Positions 24,112 through 32,358 of a DNA stretch of 64,000 bases are shown in pieces (position 1 is the first letter of the stretch; every line of letters starts with the position of its first letter). The position numbers were made by a program, and so were the translations under genes. The notes under the pieces are model-generated. The model was not told the DNA's origin. It searched no databases and was given only the letters and a program-made list of their open reading frames with translations. The DNA comes from Nitrospirota bacterium (GTDB lineage Bacteria; Nitrospirota; Leptospirillia; Leptospirillales; Leptospirillaceae), in contig JAJZHW010000001.1 of assembly GCA_021810805.1 (NCBI GenBank), forward strand, positions 186,001 to 250,000, in the 5' to 3' direction.

Positions 24112-25446
24112 ATGTTTGAAAGTCTGACAGGCCGCCTTGAAGGAATCTTCAAGAAGCTGACCGGCCGGGGTGGACTCACCGAGCAGCTCGTCGGAGAGAC
24201 ACTCGAAGAAATTCGTGTGGCACTTCTCGAGGCCGATGTGAGCCTTGAGGTGGTCAAGGCTTTTGTTGAGGGACTTTCCGTGCGACTGGTGGGCCAAGCC
24301 CAACAGTCCGGGCTGACAGGGGCCCAGCAAGTGATCGCCGAGGTCTACCAGGAGATGGTCCATATTCTGGGAGATCATAGGGCGACCATTGCTCTTGCCT
24401 CGAAGCCTCCGACCGTCATCTTTATGATGGGGCTCCAGGGAGCCGGAAAGACGACCACAGCAGCCAAGCTGGCCTTGCACTTCAAGAGCCAGAATCGCCG
24501 GGTTCTTCTCGTGGCAAGCGATCTCGCCCGCCTGGCCGCCATCGACCAGTTGAAGGTTCTCGGAGAGCAGATCGGTGTTCCCGTTCTTACCCCTCCCGAT
24601 GGGGTCACCCGCCCTGCCGAGATCCACCCCTTCGTGAAGCGTCGAGTCATCGAGGGAATGTACGAGATCGTCATCGTCGATACCGCCGGACGCCTGACCG
24701 TCGACTCTGCATTGATGGAGGAGCTGAAAGAGCTACGCCGACTTTACTCCCCGAAAGAGTCTCTGCTTGTGGTCGATGCCATGCAGGGTCAAGAAGCGGT
24801 GGGTGTGGCCAAGACGTTCGATGCCGAGATCGGGGTCGATGGGGTGATCTTCACAAAGCTCGATGGCGATACCCGGGGCGGCGCTGTCCTCTCGATTCGC
24901 CAGGTCCTGAAAAAGCCCATCAAGTTTGTCGGCATGGGCGAAAAGCTTGATCGTCTCGAAGCCTTCTTTCCCGACCGCATGGCCTCCCGGATTATCGGGA
25001 TGGGGGACATTCAGACCCTCATCGAAAAGGCCAAGAGCGTTGTCTCGCAGGATGAGGCGGAAGCCCTGGCCCGCAAGATGGGCAAGAACAAGATGGATCT
25101 CGACGACTTTCTTCAGCAGATTCAGGGTATGAAGAAGATCGGCTCCATCGACGATCTCATGGGGATGATTCCCGGAGCGGCATCGCTAAAGGCCAAGATT
25201 GATATGGGCCTGATGGAGGCTGAGCTCAAGAGAGTCGAGGCGATGATCTTTTCAATGACGAAGAAGGAGCGCTCCAACCCCGAACTCATTGATGGAAGTC
25301 GCAGAAAGAGAATCGCGCAAGGGTCGGGAACAAGTGTTCAGCAGGTCAATCAACTGCTGCGCCAGTTCGACCAGGCCCGTCGCATGATGAAGACGGCGCT
25401 CAAGACAAAAGGAAGTCGATCATTGAGGTCGATGTTTCCGTTTTGA
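24112..25446 (+). CDS. ffh: Signal recognition particle protein Ffh
   Basis: 444 aa. The N domain (MFESLTGRLEGIFKKLTGRGGLTEQ) is followed by the G domain: GLQGAGKTTTAAKLA (P-loop), DTAGRLTVD, TKLDGDTRGGA. The Met-rich M domain carries the 4.5S RNA-binding helix (GSGTSVQQVNQLLRQFDQARRMMKTA). Targets nascent inner-membrane proteins to FtsY. Six nucleotides after the HU/IHF-like stop, and upstream of rpsP-rimM-trmD-rplS, an ancient conserved gene order. Confidence 0.98.
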   Translation: MFESLTGRLEGIFKKLTGRGGLTEQLVGETLEEIRVALLEADVSLEVVKAFVEGLSVRLVGQAQQSGLTGAQQVIAEVYQEMVHILGDHRATIALASKPPTVIFMMGLQGAGKTTTAAKLALHFKSQNRRVLLVASDLARLAAIDQLKVLGEQIGVPVLTPPDGVTRPAEIHPFVKRRVIEGMYEIVIVDTAGRLTVDSALMEELKELRRLYSPKESLLVVDAMQGQEAVGVAKTFDAEIGVDGVIFTKLDGDTRGGAVLSIRQVLKKPIKFVGMGEKLDRLEAFFPDRMASRIIGMGDIQTLIEKAKSVVSQDEAEALARKMGKNKMDLDDFLQQIQGMKKIGSIDDLMGMIPGAASLKAKIDMGLMEAELKRVEAMIFSMTKKERSNPELIDGSRRKRIAQGSGTSVQQVNQLLRQFDQARRMMKTALKTKGSRSLRSMFPF

Positions 25447-25496
25447 CAATCACTCAGACTTCCGGAGTCACTCCGGAAGAGATTCAAGGAGAAATG

Positions 25497-25742
25497 ATGG
25501 CTGTTCATATTAGACTTGCCCGGCACGGACGTCGGAAAATGCCGGTTTATCGTATCGTGGTGGCCGATTCCCGCATGCCCCGGGATGGACGTTTCATCGA
25601 GGTTGTGGGAACCTATGCCCCCCAAAAGGCTGAGGGAGAGCTCCGGATCAACAAGGAGAAGATCGACAACTGGGTCTCCAAGGGAGCCGTTCCCACGGAT
25701 ACCGTTGCCCGCCTGATCAAAAAAGCGGCCTCCCAGTCCTAA
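25497..25742 (+). CDS. rpsP: 30S ribosomal protein S16
   Basis: 81 aa, normal length. MAVHIRLARHGRRKMPVYRIVVADSRMPRDGRFIEVVGTY is diagnostic. Two ATGs lie in tandem (25494 and 25497). AAGGAG is 1 nt from the first and 4 nt from the second, so the second is chosen. The ORF track starts 54 nt too early. A conserved operon with rimM, trmD and rplS follows. Confidence 0.97.
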   Translation: MAVHIRLARHGRRKMPVYRIVVADSRMPRDGRFIEVVGTYAPQKAEGELRINKEKIDNWVSKGAVPTDTVARLIKKAASQS

Positions 25743-25756
25743 CGGAGGGCCCTCTT

Positions 25757-26329
25757 CTGGAGGAGAAGCGGAAGACAGGGAAAGACCCGATCCTTGTGGG
25801 TCGCATGGGCCGCTCCTTCGGGGTTCTGGGGTACGGACGCGTTCACGTGCTTTCGGACAACCCTGATCGCTTCTACGGAGATATCGGCCAGTCCTTTCTC
25901 CTGAAGGCTTCCTCCCGCAACATCGGAGGGGGGAGGGGAGCTCGAAGCCGCTCCTTGGTTCTCGAGGATGCCATCGACAAGTCCGGATCCCTTCTGGTCA
26001 AATGGAGAGGTTTTGATTCTCCGGAATCCCTCCGGGAAATTTCGGGATGGGAGATCTTCTGGGAAGGGGAGGACACTTGGGTCCCGGAGGATTCGGGGGA
26101 AGAAAGAATTGACGACCTTATCGGCTTCGATGTTCGGGATGCCGAGACATCCGACCTGGTCGGACAGGTCGGTGGGTATTACGACAGGCCTGGACAGGAC
26201 CTTTTGTCGATTGTGACGAAGGATGGTCAGGAGGTTCTTTGCCCCTTTGTCCTGCCTCTGGTTCCGAATGTCGACAGGGGGAAAAGGGAGGTCATTGTCC
26301 GTTGGAGCATTGTCGGCACATCGGGGTGA
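25757..26329 (+). CDS. rimM: 16S rRNA processing protein RimM, probable CTG start
   Basis: 190 aa if started at CTG 25757, which lies 7 nt after GGAGGG. The ORF track starts at GTG 25796, but that cuts into the conserved first strand: the frame upstream reads LEEKRKTGKDPILVGRMGRSFGVLGYGRVHVL, matching the [20 protein letters not shown] region of E. coli RimM. No ATG, GTG or TTG precedes it in frame after the rpsP stop. The C-terminal PRC-barrel (IDDLIGFDVRDAETSDLVGQV) is present. RimM binds S19 and assists maturation of the 30S head. Its stop overlaps the trmD start. Confidence 0.9.
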   Translation: MEEKRKTGKDPILVGRMGRSFGVLGYGRVHVLSDNPDRFYGDIGQSFLLKASSRNIGGGRGARSRSLVLEDAIDKSGSLLVKWRGFDSPESLREISGWEIFWEGEDTWVPEDSGEERIDDLIGFDVRDAETSDLVGQVGGYYDRPGQDLLSIVTKDGQEVLCPFVLPLVPNVDRGKREVIVRWSIVGTSG

Positions 26330-27030
26330 TTACCCTTTTTCCCGAGATGCTGCGAACTGTTCTCGGGACAAGCATTCCTGACCGAGCCCGCCAGAAGGGT
26401 CTCGTCGAGTACCATATATGGGACCTGCGTGCCTTTGGAATTGGTTCCTATCATTCTGTCGACGACTATCCCTTTGGCGGCGGGGGAGGGATGGTCCTGA
26501 AGCCGGAGCCCATTTCGGAGGCGCTCGATGTCGCCATCCCGGAAATGGAGACCCAGTCGGGAGGGCTCGTCCCGAGACTGGTCTACCCTTCTCCTCAGGG
26601 AAAGGTCTTTCTCCAGCGGGTCGCCCAGTCATGGTCGGTGGATCCCCGCCCGATGATTTTTCTTTGCGGTCACTACGAGGGGATTGATCAGAGGATTCTC
26701 GACAGCTATCCCTTCGAAGAGTGGTCGTGTGGCGACTATGTCCTCTCGGGAGGGGAGTTGCCGTTCGCTCTGATGGTTGATGCCGTTGTCAGGCTCATTC
26801 CCGGGGTCCTGTCAAACCTGGAGTCACCCCAGACCGAGACATTTTCCAACGGATCGTTCGACTTTCCGCAATATACCCGCCCCCGGGTCTTTCGGGGACG
26901 GGAGGTTCCTCCCGTTCTCCTGTCGGGAAACCATGAGGCAATCAATGTATTCCGGGAGCAGCAGGCCCGGAAAAAACAACAGGAAGTTCGTCCCGACATG
27001 GGAGATGCCCGGTCGGGGATTTCCGTTTAA
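26326..27030 (+). CDS. trmD: tRNA (guanine37-N1)-methyltransferase TrmD
   Basis: 234 aa from GTG 26326, which overlaps the rimM stop as GTGA and places ITLFPEML at the N-terminus as in other TrmD proteins. The SPOUT trefoil-knot motifs are visible: DDYPFGGGGGMVLKPEP, FLCGHYEGIDQRIL and DYVLSGGELPFALMVDAVVRLIPGVL. Methylates G37 of tRNAs to prevent frameshifting. No clear Shine-Dalgarno, so translation probably depends on coupling to rimM. The ORF-track start (26239) is an overlap with rimM. Confidence 0.96.
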   Translation: MITLFPEMLRTVLGTSIPDRARQKGLVEYHIWDLRAFGIGSYHSVDDYPFGGGGGMVLKPEPISEALDVAIPEMETQSGGLVPRLVYPSPQGKVFLQRVAQSWSVDPRPMIFLCGHYEGIDQRILDSYPFEEWSCGDYVLSGGELPFALMVDAVVRLIPGVLSNLESPQTETFSNGSFDFPQYTRPRVFRGREVPPVLLSGNHEAINVFREQQARKKQQEVRPDMGDARSGISV

Positions 27031-27066
27031 CCACGTCACCCTTGGATGACGCAAGCGAGGTGCATG

Positions 27067-27417
27067 ATGCAGGTTCTTGATCAGGTTGAGCAATTATTTA
27101 TGAAGGAAGCCACTCCCGAGATCAGTGTGGGGGATACCGTCAAGGTTCACAGCAAGGTCGTTGAAGGGGAGAAGGAACGGGTCCAGGTTTTTGAGGGAGT
27201 GGTGATCGGCCTTCGTGGAGGCGGAACGCGCTCCATGGTGACCGTGCGCAAGATTTCCTTTGGTGTGGGGGTCGAGAGGACCTTCCCGATTCATTCCCCT
27301 CAGGTGATCAAGATTGACCGGGTTCGCTCGGGCCGCGTACGTCGCGCCAAGCTCTACTTCCTTCGGGACAAGAAGGGAAAGGCGGCCCGTCTCAAAGAGG
27401 TCAAGAACGAAGAATAG
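27067..27417 (+). CDS. rplS: 50S ribosomal protein L19
   Basis: 116 aa. [13 protein letters not shown] is the normal start; [26 protein letters not shown] and [39 protein letters not shown] are diagnostic. Two tandem ATGs (27064, 27067); the second has GAGG at 6 nt. Sits at the 30S-50S interface. One nucleotide before rnhB. Confidence 0.97.
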   Translation: MQVLDQVEQLFMKEATPEISVGDTVKVHSKVVEGEKERVQVFEGVVIGLRGGGTRSMVTVRKISFGVGVERTFPIHSPQVIKIDRVRSGRVRRAKLYFLRDKKGKAARLKEVKNEE

Positions 27418-27418
27418 C

Positions 27419-28084
27419 GTGACCTCGTCCCAGGGACTACCCAATGGTTCCTGGGAAGATTCCCTGTCGGTTGCCGGGGGAGCCCCCGCTCTTGTGGTGG
27501 GAGTTGACGAGGTGGGGCGAGGAGCCCTGGCCGGTCCGGTGGTGGCGGCATGTGTCATCTTCGATTCACCAGTGTCCCGATTGTCCTCCCTAGGGATTGC
27601 TGATTCAAAGAGCCTTTCTCCAGAGAGGCGGGCCTTTCTTTCCCGTCTGATCCACCAGGAGGCGGCGCATCTTTCCCTGGGCTGGGCTACTGTTGAAGAA
27701 GTGAATGAGAGGAATGTCCGCCGGGCAACCTTCCTTGCCATGACCCGGGCCTTTGAGCTTCTGCCTCCGTCGATTCGACGAGATCCTCGGCTTTGCGTCA
27801 CTGTCGACGGCCGGGATCGGATTCCGGATCTGGACGTCCATCAGGTGACTGTGGTGGGGGGAGACCGAAAGGTCCTTTCGGTCGCAGCCGCCTCCGTTGT
27901 GGCCAAGGTGGCCCGGGATCGCTATATGGAAAAGCTTGACGGGCTCATTCCCGGGTATGAATTTTCAAAACATAAAGGGTACGGGACGGAGGAACATCGT
28001 GTTGCGATTCTCCGTCTTGGACTCTCTCCCCATCACCGGCCACTGTTCTGCCGGAAGTTACTTACGCAGGCCGATTCCCTATGA
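27419..28084 (+). CDS. rnhB: Ribonuclease HII
   Basis: 221 aa from GTG 27419, one base after the rplS stop. The RNase H fold with VVGVDEVGRGALAGPVVAACV supplies the first Asp and Glu; GIADSKSLSPERR and VTVDGRDRIPDL follow, and KVARDRYMEKL and the HKGYGTEEH segment close the active site. Removes ribonucleotides from DNA-RNA hybrids. The ORF-track start lies within rplS. The stop overlaps the FtsX-like start (ATGA). Confidence 0.95.
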   Translation: MTSSQGLPNGSWEDSLSVAGGAPALVVGVDEVGRGALAGPVVAACVIFDSPVSRLSSLGIADSKSLSPERRAFLSRLIHQEAAHLSLGWATVEEVNERNVRRATFLAMTRAFELLPPSIRRDPRLCVTVDGRDRIPDLDVHQVTVVGGDRKVLSVAAASVVAKVARDRYMEKLDGLIPGYEFSKHKGYGTEEHRVAILRLGLSPHHRPLFCRKLLTQADSL

Positions 28085-29088
28085 GTTCTGACTCCTCCGA
28101 TCCGTTTTCCGGTTTTCCCGAAGCCCCTCGCTCCGCTACTTCCGATATCCCTTCCGATCCGTCTCCCTTCCGATCCTGGGCTTTCATCATTGTGCATCTT
28201 CTTTCTTCTGCTTTTCTCCTTCTCTTTGTCTTCTGGACACTGATGACCTATCGGGCGCTGGAGGCAATGCGTTCTCGCGAGGCATCATCGGCCCATCTGT
28301 TGATCGTCTTTGACCAGCCTCCCCCAAAAAAGGAGATCGCGGGTCTGCAAGCAACCCTCGAGAAGATTGTGGGGACGGGCAATGTTTCTCCCATGTCCGT
28401 TCAGGCCGGGCAAGGCCCAACGGAGAGACGGACCCGGCAACGGGTTCTCTCCGTCCTTCTCGCCCCTGGCCAAGATGCCGCAGGAAGGCCCGTTCTGCTT
28501 GCGGACATGATCCGCTCCATCTCCCAGGTCGTTCATAATGACGCCCGCATCCAGGACGTGGTCTACAGTCCGGACTGGATTTCTCGGGTTGACTCGCTGA
28601 TGTTCCTTTCTTTAGGCATTCGCAAGGGACTCCTTCTGGTAGGCGCCCTGGCTGCCGTCTCCCTCTCTCTCTATTGGGGCCTTATGGGCTTCCCCCTTTT
28701 CAATCGCCTGAGGCAACTCTCCCGTTCCGGCGAACTTTCCTCTGGCAGTGGCCGCACCTCAATGTTCGGTCAGGAGACATCTCCGTCGAAAGATCTTCCC
28801 CTCCGCTCCCGCATGAAAGAGTCCCTCCCTGTTTCCTTTGGCTTGAGGTCTTTCGGCGGCGCGGCTTTGGGGGGAATCTCCGCCCTGATCGTTCTTCTCT
28901 TGTCCTGGTCCCTCAAGAGCGTCCTCTTTCCCTCAACTTTTCCCTCTCCCCTCTCACTCGGGCTTCTTCATGAAGGTCCACTGCTGCTTGTCTTTGTGCT
29001 GGGGTCCTTTGGGGCGGGATTGCTCGGAGGCGCCCTGGCCGCCCTGATCTCCCCCAAGGAGCAACGTACGGGAGATCCTCTCCGGTGA
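28081..29088 (+). CDS. FtsX-like cell-division permease (divergent)
   Basis: 335 aa. Topology matches FtsX: one N-terminal helix (SWAFIIVHLLSSAFLLLFVFWTL), an extracytoplasmic domain, then three further helices. The FtsX landmark VQDVxYxxxWVxRL is recognisable as IQDVVYSPDWISRVDSLMF, directly before TM2. Lacks strong similarity elsewhere. The next gene encodes an EnvC-like activator, the normal periplasmic partner of FtsX. No FtsE ATPase gene is adjacent. Starts ATGA-overlapped with rnhB and ends GTGA-overlapped with the partner gene. Confidence 0.7.
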   Translation: MSSDSSDPFSGFPEAPRSATSDIPSDPSPFRSWAFIIVHLLSSAFLLLFVFWTLMTYRALEAMRSREASSAHLLIVFDQPPPKKEIAGLQATLEKIVGTGNVSPMSVQAGQGPTERRTRQRVLSVLLAPGQDAAGRPVLLADMIRSISQVVHNDARIQDVVYSPDWISRVDSLMFLSLGIRKGLLLVGALAAVSLSLYWGLMGFPLFNRLRQLSRSGELSSGSGRTSMFGQETSPSKDLPLRSRMKESLPVSFGLRSFGGAALGGISALIVLLLSWSLKSVLFPSTFPSPLSLGLLHEGPLLLVFVLGSFGAGLLGGALAALISPKEQRTGDPLR

Positions 29089-30296
29089 ATCGGGGTTTCT
29101 CTGCGGAGAGCTCCCCGTTGCCCCATCTGCTCATCATTGCCCGCCGTCTCCTTGGGGGACTCTGCCTCTTTCTCTTGCTCTTTTCCGCTGTGGTCGCCGG
29201 GATTTCTCCAGCGATGGCCAAGGAGGCCTCGGTGGACCGTCAGCTGGAAAAGCGGCAAAAGGAGATGGAGACACTTAAAAAGCGCCTCCTCGACAACAAG
29301 AGACGCATTGTTCAGGTGAGAGGACGCCGCCATAGGCTCAGAAAAAAAATCCTTTCTCTCCGGGTCCGTGCCGAAGAATTCCATCTGAAGATCGAACGCC
29401 TTCAGATTCGGGAAATTCGTGACAGACAGGCCATTCGGCGAGTCCAGCACGCCATCGATCGCCTGGACACTATTGTCGATGCCGACCTTCGGGAAAAAGG
29501 CTCTCTTGAGAGCGTTCTCCTTTCGAGAAAGGCGGAGCAGGCCCTTTCTCACATGGATGGTGTGGATATTGTTCCGGAAAGCATCGTTCACTCCTATGTT
29601 CTGTCCGATCAGTCCCAGCACCTTGCCACACTTGTCCATGGTTATCGCCACAAGGAGCACCACCTCGAAGGAAGCCGAAGCCAGCTGAAAAGTCTCGAAC
29701 GTCGCGAAGTGTTGCTTCTCAAAAGACAGCAGGCGGAAGAGTCGGGGCTCTCTGCCAAAATGAAGCATATTCAGACTGAGATCGCCCGGCTGAAAAAGCA
29801 GGAAGGTTCGATCCACGCGGACAACCGTTCGATCCTCCGGCGCCGCAAAAAGCTCATGGAGCTTATCGCACGTCTGGAAAAGCACCGGCAGAGGGTCGGG
29901 AGACCGGAGGTCTATCGGAACCCCCCCGTTCTCGGACGGAGCCGCTTCCTCTGGCCGCTTAGAGGGAAGATCATTGAGCCGTTCGGAACCTTTCATGATG
30001 GGATCGATATCGCCGCCTCCATCGGGGAGAAGGTGAAGGCTGCCTGGTCGGGAAAGGTCCTTTTTGCCAGGGACTACTCCGGATACGGACGGCTCATTAT
30101 TTTGTCCCATGGGAATCATCTCTATACCCTTTACGGCCATCTCGACAGGATCTATGCCCGGGAAGGCCAACATGTCGCTGCCGGTCGGGTTCTTGGAACG
30201 GTGGGAAGGGGGGGCACGAAGGGGAAATCGACCCTCTTTTTCGGAGTGACCCATCGAGGTCACCCGATGAGCCCCATGCGCTTTCTCTCCCGATAG
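29085..30296 (+). CDS. EnvC-like murein hydrolase activator (degenerate M23/LytM domain)
   Basis: 403 aa. A signal segment (LLGGLCLFLLLFSAVVAGISPAMAKE) is followed by a coiled coil of about 200 residues and a C-terminal LytM domain (FLWPLRGKIIEPFGTFHDGIDIAAS). H-x3-D and the YGHL histidine are kept, but the HxH metal motif that should close the site reads STLFFGV, as in EnvC (LYFE). It is therefore expected to activate amidases during septum splitting, not to cut peptidoglycan itself. GTG start coupled to the FtsX-like gene. Confidence 0.85.
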   Translation: MNRGFSAESSPLPHLLIIARRLLGGLCLFLLLFSAVVAGISPAMAKEASVDRQLEKRQKEMETLKKRLLDNKRRIVQVRGRRHRLRKKILSLRVRAEEFHLKIERLQIREIRDRQAIRRVQHAIDRLDTIVDADLREKGSLESVLLSRKAEQALSHMDGVDIVPESIVHSYVLSDQSQHLATLVHGYRHKEHHLEGSRSQLKSLERREVLLLKRQQAEESGLSAKMKHIQTEIARLKKQEGSIHADNRSILRRRKKLMELIARLEKHRQRVGRPEVYRNPPVLGRSRFLWPLRGKIIEPFGTFHDGIDIAASIGEKVKAAWSGKVLFARDYSGYGRLIILSHGNHLYTLYGHLDRIYAREGQHVAAGRVLGTVGRGGTKGKSTLFFGVTHRGHPMSPMRFLSR

Positions 30297-30384
30297 GGCG
30301 AGGGGAGAGGTCTGGTTCTCTCCCCGGTGGAGTCGATGTCGATCAGTTTTCAATGCTGGTCGAGGATTTTTCTGGGGTTTTCGC

Positions 30385-30411
30385 TTGTAATACACAAAGA
30401 TCAATGATAAT
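30385..30411 (+). promoter_or_regulatory. Possible ctpA promoter
   Basis: TTGTAA and GATAAT with a 15-nt spacer, about 85 nt before ctpA in a locally AT-rich stretch. The short spacer makes it tentative. Confidence 0.3.
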
Positions 30412-30497
30412 CTTTCTTCTCGGACACGTATTTGTGGGGATGTGTCGGGGGGATGGAACTTGTCCGGAGATGCCGGGATTGGGATTGAGGGTTATTG

Positions 30498-31820
30498 ATG
30501 CGTCTTTTTGAATCGATGAAGGGTCCAAAACGGAGTGGTTGGAAGATACTGATGAAGACAGGAAATGTCATACTCCTCCTTCTTGTGGGGATCCTTGCCG
30601 GCGGTGTGGGCCATGCTGTTCTTGCAGACGGCGGAACAGACAAGAGCCTCAAGATCTTTTCCATGGTTTATGCCCTGATACAGAACGACTATGTGGACAA
30701 GATTCCGGCCCATCCGGTCCTTGACAGTGCCATTCGGGGCATGGTGTCCTCCTTGGACCCCCACTCCGAATACATGACGCCTCAGGAATACCATGATCTT
30801 GAGATCAACACCCAGGGACGGTTTGGAGGGGTGGGGATCAAGATCACGACCTCGGGAAATCATATTCTTGTCCAGGCTCCCATTGATGGCTCACCGGCCT
30901 TCAATGCCGGGATCAAGAGCGGGGATGAGATCATCCGGGTCAATGGCGTGGGAACAGCCACCCTTGGCTTGGCCAAGGCCGTTCGCAAGATGCGGGGGAA
31001 GCCGGGAACGCATGTTGTTCTGACGATCTACCGAAAGGGCGTCTTTCAGGCAAAGAATTTCGACCTTGTTCGGGAGATCATCAAGATCCATACGGTGAAG
31101 CCCCGTATGTTGTCGAATCATATCGGCTATGTCCTGATCCGGGAGTTTTCCGAAAATACCGGACGGGATCTCGATGCGGCCCTTAAGAAGCTTGACCGTG
31201 AAGGAATGCGCGGACTTGTGATCGATCTGAGAAACAATCCCGGCGGCCTTCTGACGAGTGCGGTGGATGTTGCGTCCCTCTTTATTCCAGACGGGAAGAC
31301 GGTTGTGTCGATGAAGGGACGGCGTCAGTCCCGAGCCTTCCGTTCCCATGGAGGAAACGGATTCCCTCAGGTTCCCATCGTGATTCTGGTGAATACGGAA
31401 ACAGCCTCCGCCGCCGAGATTGTCTCCGGGGCCCTGCAGGACTACCATCGGGCGACAATCCTCGGAACCCAGAGCTTTGGCAAGGGCTCGGTCCAAACGA
31501 TCCTTCCCCTGTTTGATGGCTCTGCTCTCAGGCTGACGACGGCCCGCTATTTTACTCCTTCCGGACGCTCCATCCAGGACTATGGTATTACCCCCGATCT
31601 CATCGTCAAGGAGTTCATTCCCAAGGGAGCCCGTTCGATCGAGGTGCCCCGGGAGGTGGATCTCAAACACCACTTCCTGAATCCCGATGGGAAGGAGCAG
31701 CGTATTGTGATTCCCCGAGGGAATATCCAGAAGCATCTCTTGTACCCGATTCCGTCGGGCAAGAAGGATACCCAGCTCGTGGCAGCCCTCTCGTTGCTGA
31801 AAAAACGAATCGAACACTGA
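30498..31820 (+). CDS. ctpA: C-terminal processing peptidase (S41 family)
   Basis: 440 aa from ATG 30498, which follows GAGGG. N-terminal membrane segment/signal (NVILLLLVGILAGGVGHAVLA), PDZ domain (GGVGIKITTSGNHILVQAPIDGSPAFNAGIKSGDEIIRVNG), then the protease core with Ser304 in ETASAAEIVSGAL and Lys329 in SFGKGSVQT, the 25-residue spacing of Prc/CtpA enzymes. It degrades or trims periplasmic proteins; being next to an EnvC-like activator hints at a cell-wall hydrolase substrate, which is inference. Confidence 0.95.
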   Translation: MRLFESMKGPKRSGWKILMKTGNVILLLLVGILAGGVGHAVLADGGTDKSLKIFSMVYALIQNDYVDKIPAHPVLDSAIRGMVSSLDPHSEYMTPQEYHDLEINTQGRFGGVGIKITTSGNHILVQAPIDGSPAFNAGIKSGDEIIRVNGVGTATLGLAKAVRKMRGKPGTHVVLTIYRKGVFQAKNFDLVREIIKIHTVKPRMLSNHIGYVLIREFSENTGRDLDAALKKLDREGMRGLVIDLRNNPGGLLTSAVDVASLFIPDGKTVVSMKGRRQSRAFRSHGGNGFPQVPIVILVNTETASAAEIVSGALQDYHRATILGTQSFGKGSVQTILPLFDGSALRLTTARYFTPSGRSIQDYGITPDLIVKEFIPKGARSIEVPREVDLKHHFLNPDGKEQRIVIPRGNIQKHLLYPIPSGKKDTQLVAALSLLKKRIEH

Positions 31821-31841
31821 TCTGTCATATCCTCACTGCGG

Positions 31842-31870
31842 GGCCGATTTCGATCGGCCCTTCTTTTTTC
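31842..31870 (+). terminator. Rho-independent terminator of ctpA
   Basis: GGGCCGA-TTTCGA-TCGGCCC followed by TTCTTTTTT, 21 nt after the ctpA stop. Confidence 0.9.
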
Positions 31871-31909
31871 TTTGTCCTCAATGGTTTTCTTCCTTCGCTC
31901 TCCTTGTCG

Positions 31910-31936
31910 TTAGCACTCTCCCCGAGGGCTTGCCAA
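31910..31936 (+). promoter_or_regulatory. CIRCE-like operator 1 (HrcA site), upstream copy
   Basis: TTAGCACTC, 9-nt spacer, GCTTGCCAA. The left half is a perfect CIRCE half-site and the right half matches 6 of 9 positions of GAGTGCTAA. It covers the -35 hexamer of the groSL promoter. Confidence 0.65.
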
Positions 31937-31958
31937 CTCTCCTCTCCTCTGGTATGCT
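31930..31958 (+). promoter_or_regulatory. groSL promoter
   Basis: TTGCCA, 17-nt spacer, TATGCT. It lies between two CIRCE-type operators: the -35 is inside operator 1 and the start point falls at operator 2, an arrangement suited to HrcA repression. Confidence 0.75.
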
Positions 31959-31959
31959 T

Positions 31960-31986
31960 TTATCACTCAGGTCGCGTGAGTGCTAA
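31960..31986 (+). promoter_or_regulatory. CIRCE operator 2 (HrcA site), downstream copy
   Basis: TTATCACTC, 9-nt spacer, GAGTGCTAA: 8 of 9 and 9 of 9 matches to the CIRCE half-sites. 36 nt before the groS ATG, so it is within the transcribed leader, as is common for CIRCE. Confidence 0.93.
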
Positions 31987-32022
31987 AACTGATGAAAAAC
32001 CCCAAACCCGAGGGAGGTCTGA

Positions 32023-32286
32023 ATGAAATTTAAGCCATTGAAAGATCGCGTTTTTGTCAGCTATGCCGAGGAGGTCGAGAAGACCCAGGGTGGACTTTAC
32101 ATTCCCGATGCGGCCAAGGAAAAGCCCCAGAAGGGGAAGGTTGAGGAAATCGGTGATGACGTGAAGTCCCTGAAGAAGGGCGACACCATTCTCTTCGACA
32201 AGTACTCCGGCTCCAAGATCACCATGGAAGGGACCGACTATCTCATCCTGCGGGAAGAAGATATCCTCGGAGTCTTCTCCAAGTAA
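32023..32286 (+). CDS. groS: Co-chaperonin GroES
   Basis: 87 aa, slightly short for GroES (usually about 95). MKFKPLKDRVFVSYAEEVEKTQGGLYIPDAAKEKPQKGKV contains the mobile loop (KTQGGLYIP), and the C-terminus YLILREEDILGVF is typical. Caps the GroEL ring. GGGAGG precedes the ATG. Controlled by the two CIRCE elements; groL follows after 72 nt. Confidence 0.97.
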   Translation: MKFKPLKDRVFVSYAEEVEKTQGGLYIPDAAKEKPQKGKVEEIGDDVKSLKKGDTILFDKYSGSKITMEGTDYLILREEDILGVFSK

Positions 32287-32358
32287 GCACTTATCCGTCA
32301 AAAAACGATGTGAACCCCTAGGATTCATTTTTTGACATTCAATCAGGAGGAATGACAT

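Noticed and set aside
30301-30330. GGGGAGAG/CTCTCCCC hairpin after the EnvC-like gene
   Set aside because: A good stem but no U tract; not called as a terminator.
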